A stretch of DNA of 13,632 nucleotides, from assembly GCA_026770585.1 (NCBI GenBank), contig MU647042.1:81489-95120 (forward strand), written 5' to 3'. This DNA is from Baffinella frigidus (Eukaryota > Cryptophyceae > Cryptomonadales > Baffinellaceae). The notes under the pieces are model-generated. The model saw only the letters and a program-made list of their open reading frames with translations. It did no database searches and had not been told where the DNA came from. A program made the position numbers and the translations under genes. This document shows positions 13,507-13,632 of this stretch, in pieces. Position 1 is the stretch's first letter. The number at the start of each line of letters is the position of its first letter.

Positions 13507-13543
13507 CCGGATGAGGGTGTCTGACCCCCTGTCACGTCCGCAG

Positions 13544-13589
13544 AACCCCGCGATTTCAGAGGTGACGAAGCACGCGATCACGCTGGAGG
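13544..13589 (+). CDS. 46-bp exon, NPAISEVTKHAITLE
   Basis: It lies between the acceptor ACGTCCGCAG and the donor GTATAG at 13590. It enters in phase 0 and leaves in phase 1. It reads NPAISEVTKHAITLE and begins a Gly codon. GC-rich third positions and clean continuity with the 12890 exon support it. The gene continues beyond the right edge. Product unknown. Confidence 0.55.
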
Positions 13590-13596
13590 GTATAGT

Positions 13597-13632
13597 CTTC
13601 TCTCTCTCTCTTTCTCTCTCTCACTCACTCAC
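13597..13632 (+). repeat. TC microsatellite in the last intron
   Basis: (TC)n changing to CTCA at the window edge. It lies in the intron that starts at 13590. Confidence 0.85.

Larger units (their letters stand above)
12938..13543 (+). other. 606-bp intron carrying heptamers and two foldback elements
   Basis: The donor is GTAAAC and the acceptor CACGTCCGCAG. In order it holds CCCTAAA heptamers (12945-13008), a copied exon end (13011), CCCGAAA heptamers (13035-13090), another acceptor-like CCCCGCAG at 13150 with a short GC-rich stretch and CCGCAG at 13206, a foldback element (13220-13355), a duplicated acceptor (13357-13383) and foldback F1 copy 2 (13384-13506). The internal acceptors could allow alternative exons. 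The frame between 13151 and 13200 is not clearly coding. Confidence 0.5.

Overview
The window looks like nuclear DNA of a microbial eukaryote. Short exons have GT donors and AG acceptors, the introns are packed with repeats, there are no operons or ribosome binding sites, and several kilobases are built from a degenerate 7-bp repeat related to (CCCTAAA)n, the complement of the TTTAGGG telomere type. That telomere type occurs in plants, green algae, dinoflagellates and chromerids. The very repeat-rich introns make me favour a myzozoan alga (chromerid or dinoflagellate relative), but this is a guess.

Layout. 1-715 (+): the downstream part of a gene for a charged, Glu/Lys-rich coiled-coil protein. 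It has two exon segments, one heptamer-filled intron, and an 84-bp heptamer block that interrupts the second segment. 716-2440: mixed DNA with a dispersed 132-bp repeat and weak ORFs. 2440-3737: about 1.3 kb of degenerate CCCTAAA/CCCTGAA/CCCTCAA repeat. 3738-6220: no convincing gene, but three copies of a roughly 65-bp dispersed motif. 6579-7343 (-): the best intact ORF, a 254-aa protein with an N-terminal coiled coil that I do not recognise. 7431-8712: inverted copies of the 132-bp repeat, a possible first exon (8062), and a CTAC/CATA microsatellite. 9181-11490: an almost pure repeat landscape with a 140-bp MITE-like family, an 18-bp tandem repeat, several 7-bp arrays, a satellite of about 115 bp whose units switch between G-rich and C-rich strands, and a foldback element. 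11635-13632 (+): exons of another gene, with one exon present three times in tandem, and a 606-bp intron holding two different foldback elements.

The main theme is not a protein system but DNA behaviour. Blocks of telomere-like heptamers, and a foldback element, repeatedly sit between direct duplications of neighbouring coding or splice-site DNA (7, 18, about 25 and about 27 bp). Removing the block at 474-557 exactly rejoins an open reading frame. This suggests that telomere-like filler and palindromic elements are inserted at staggered breaks in genes, making new introns or breaking exons. The several local heptamer variants (CCCTRAA, CCCCAAA, CCCGAAW, TTTACGN) and the strand-switching satellite are further unexplained products of the same landscape.
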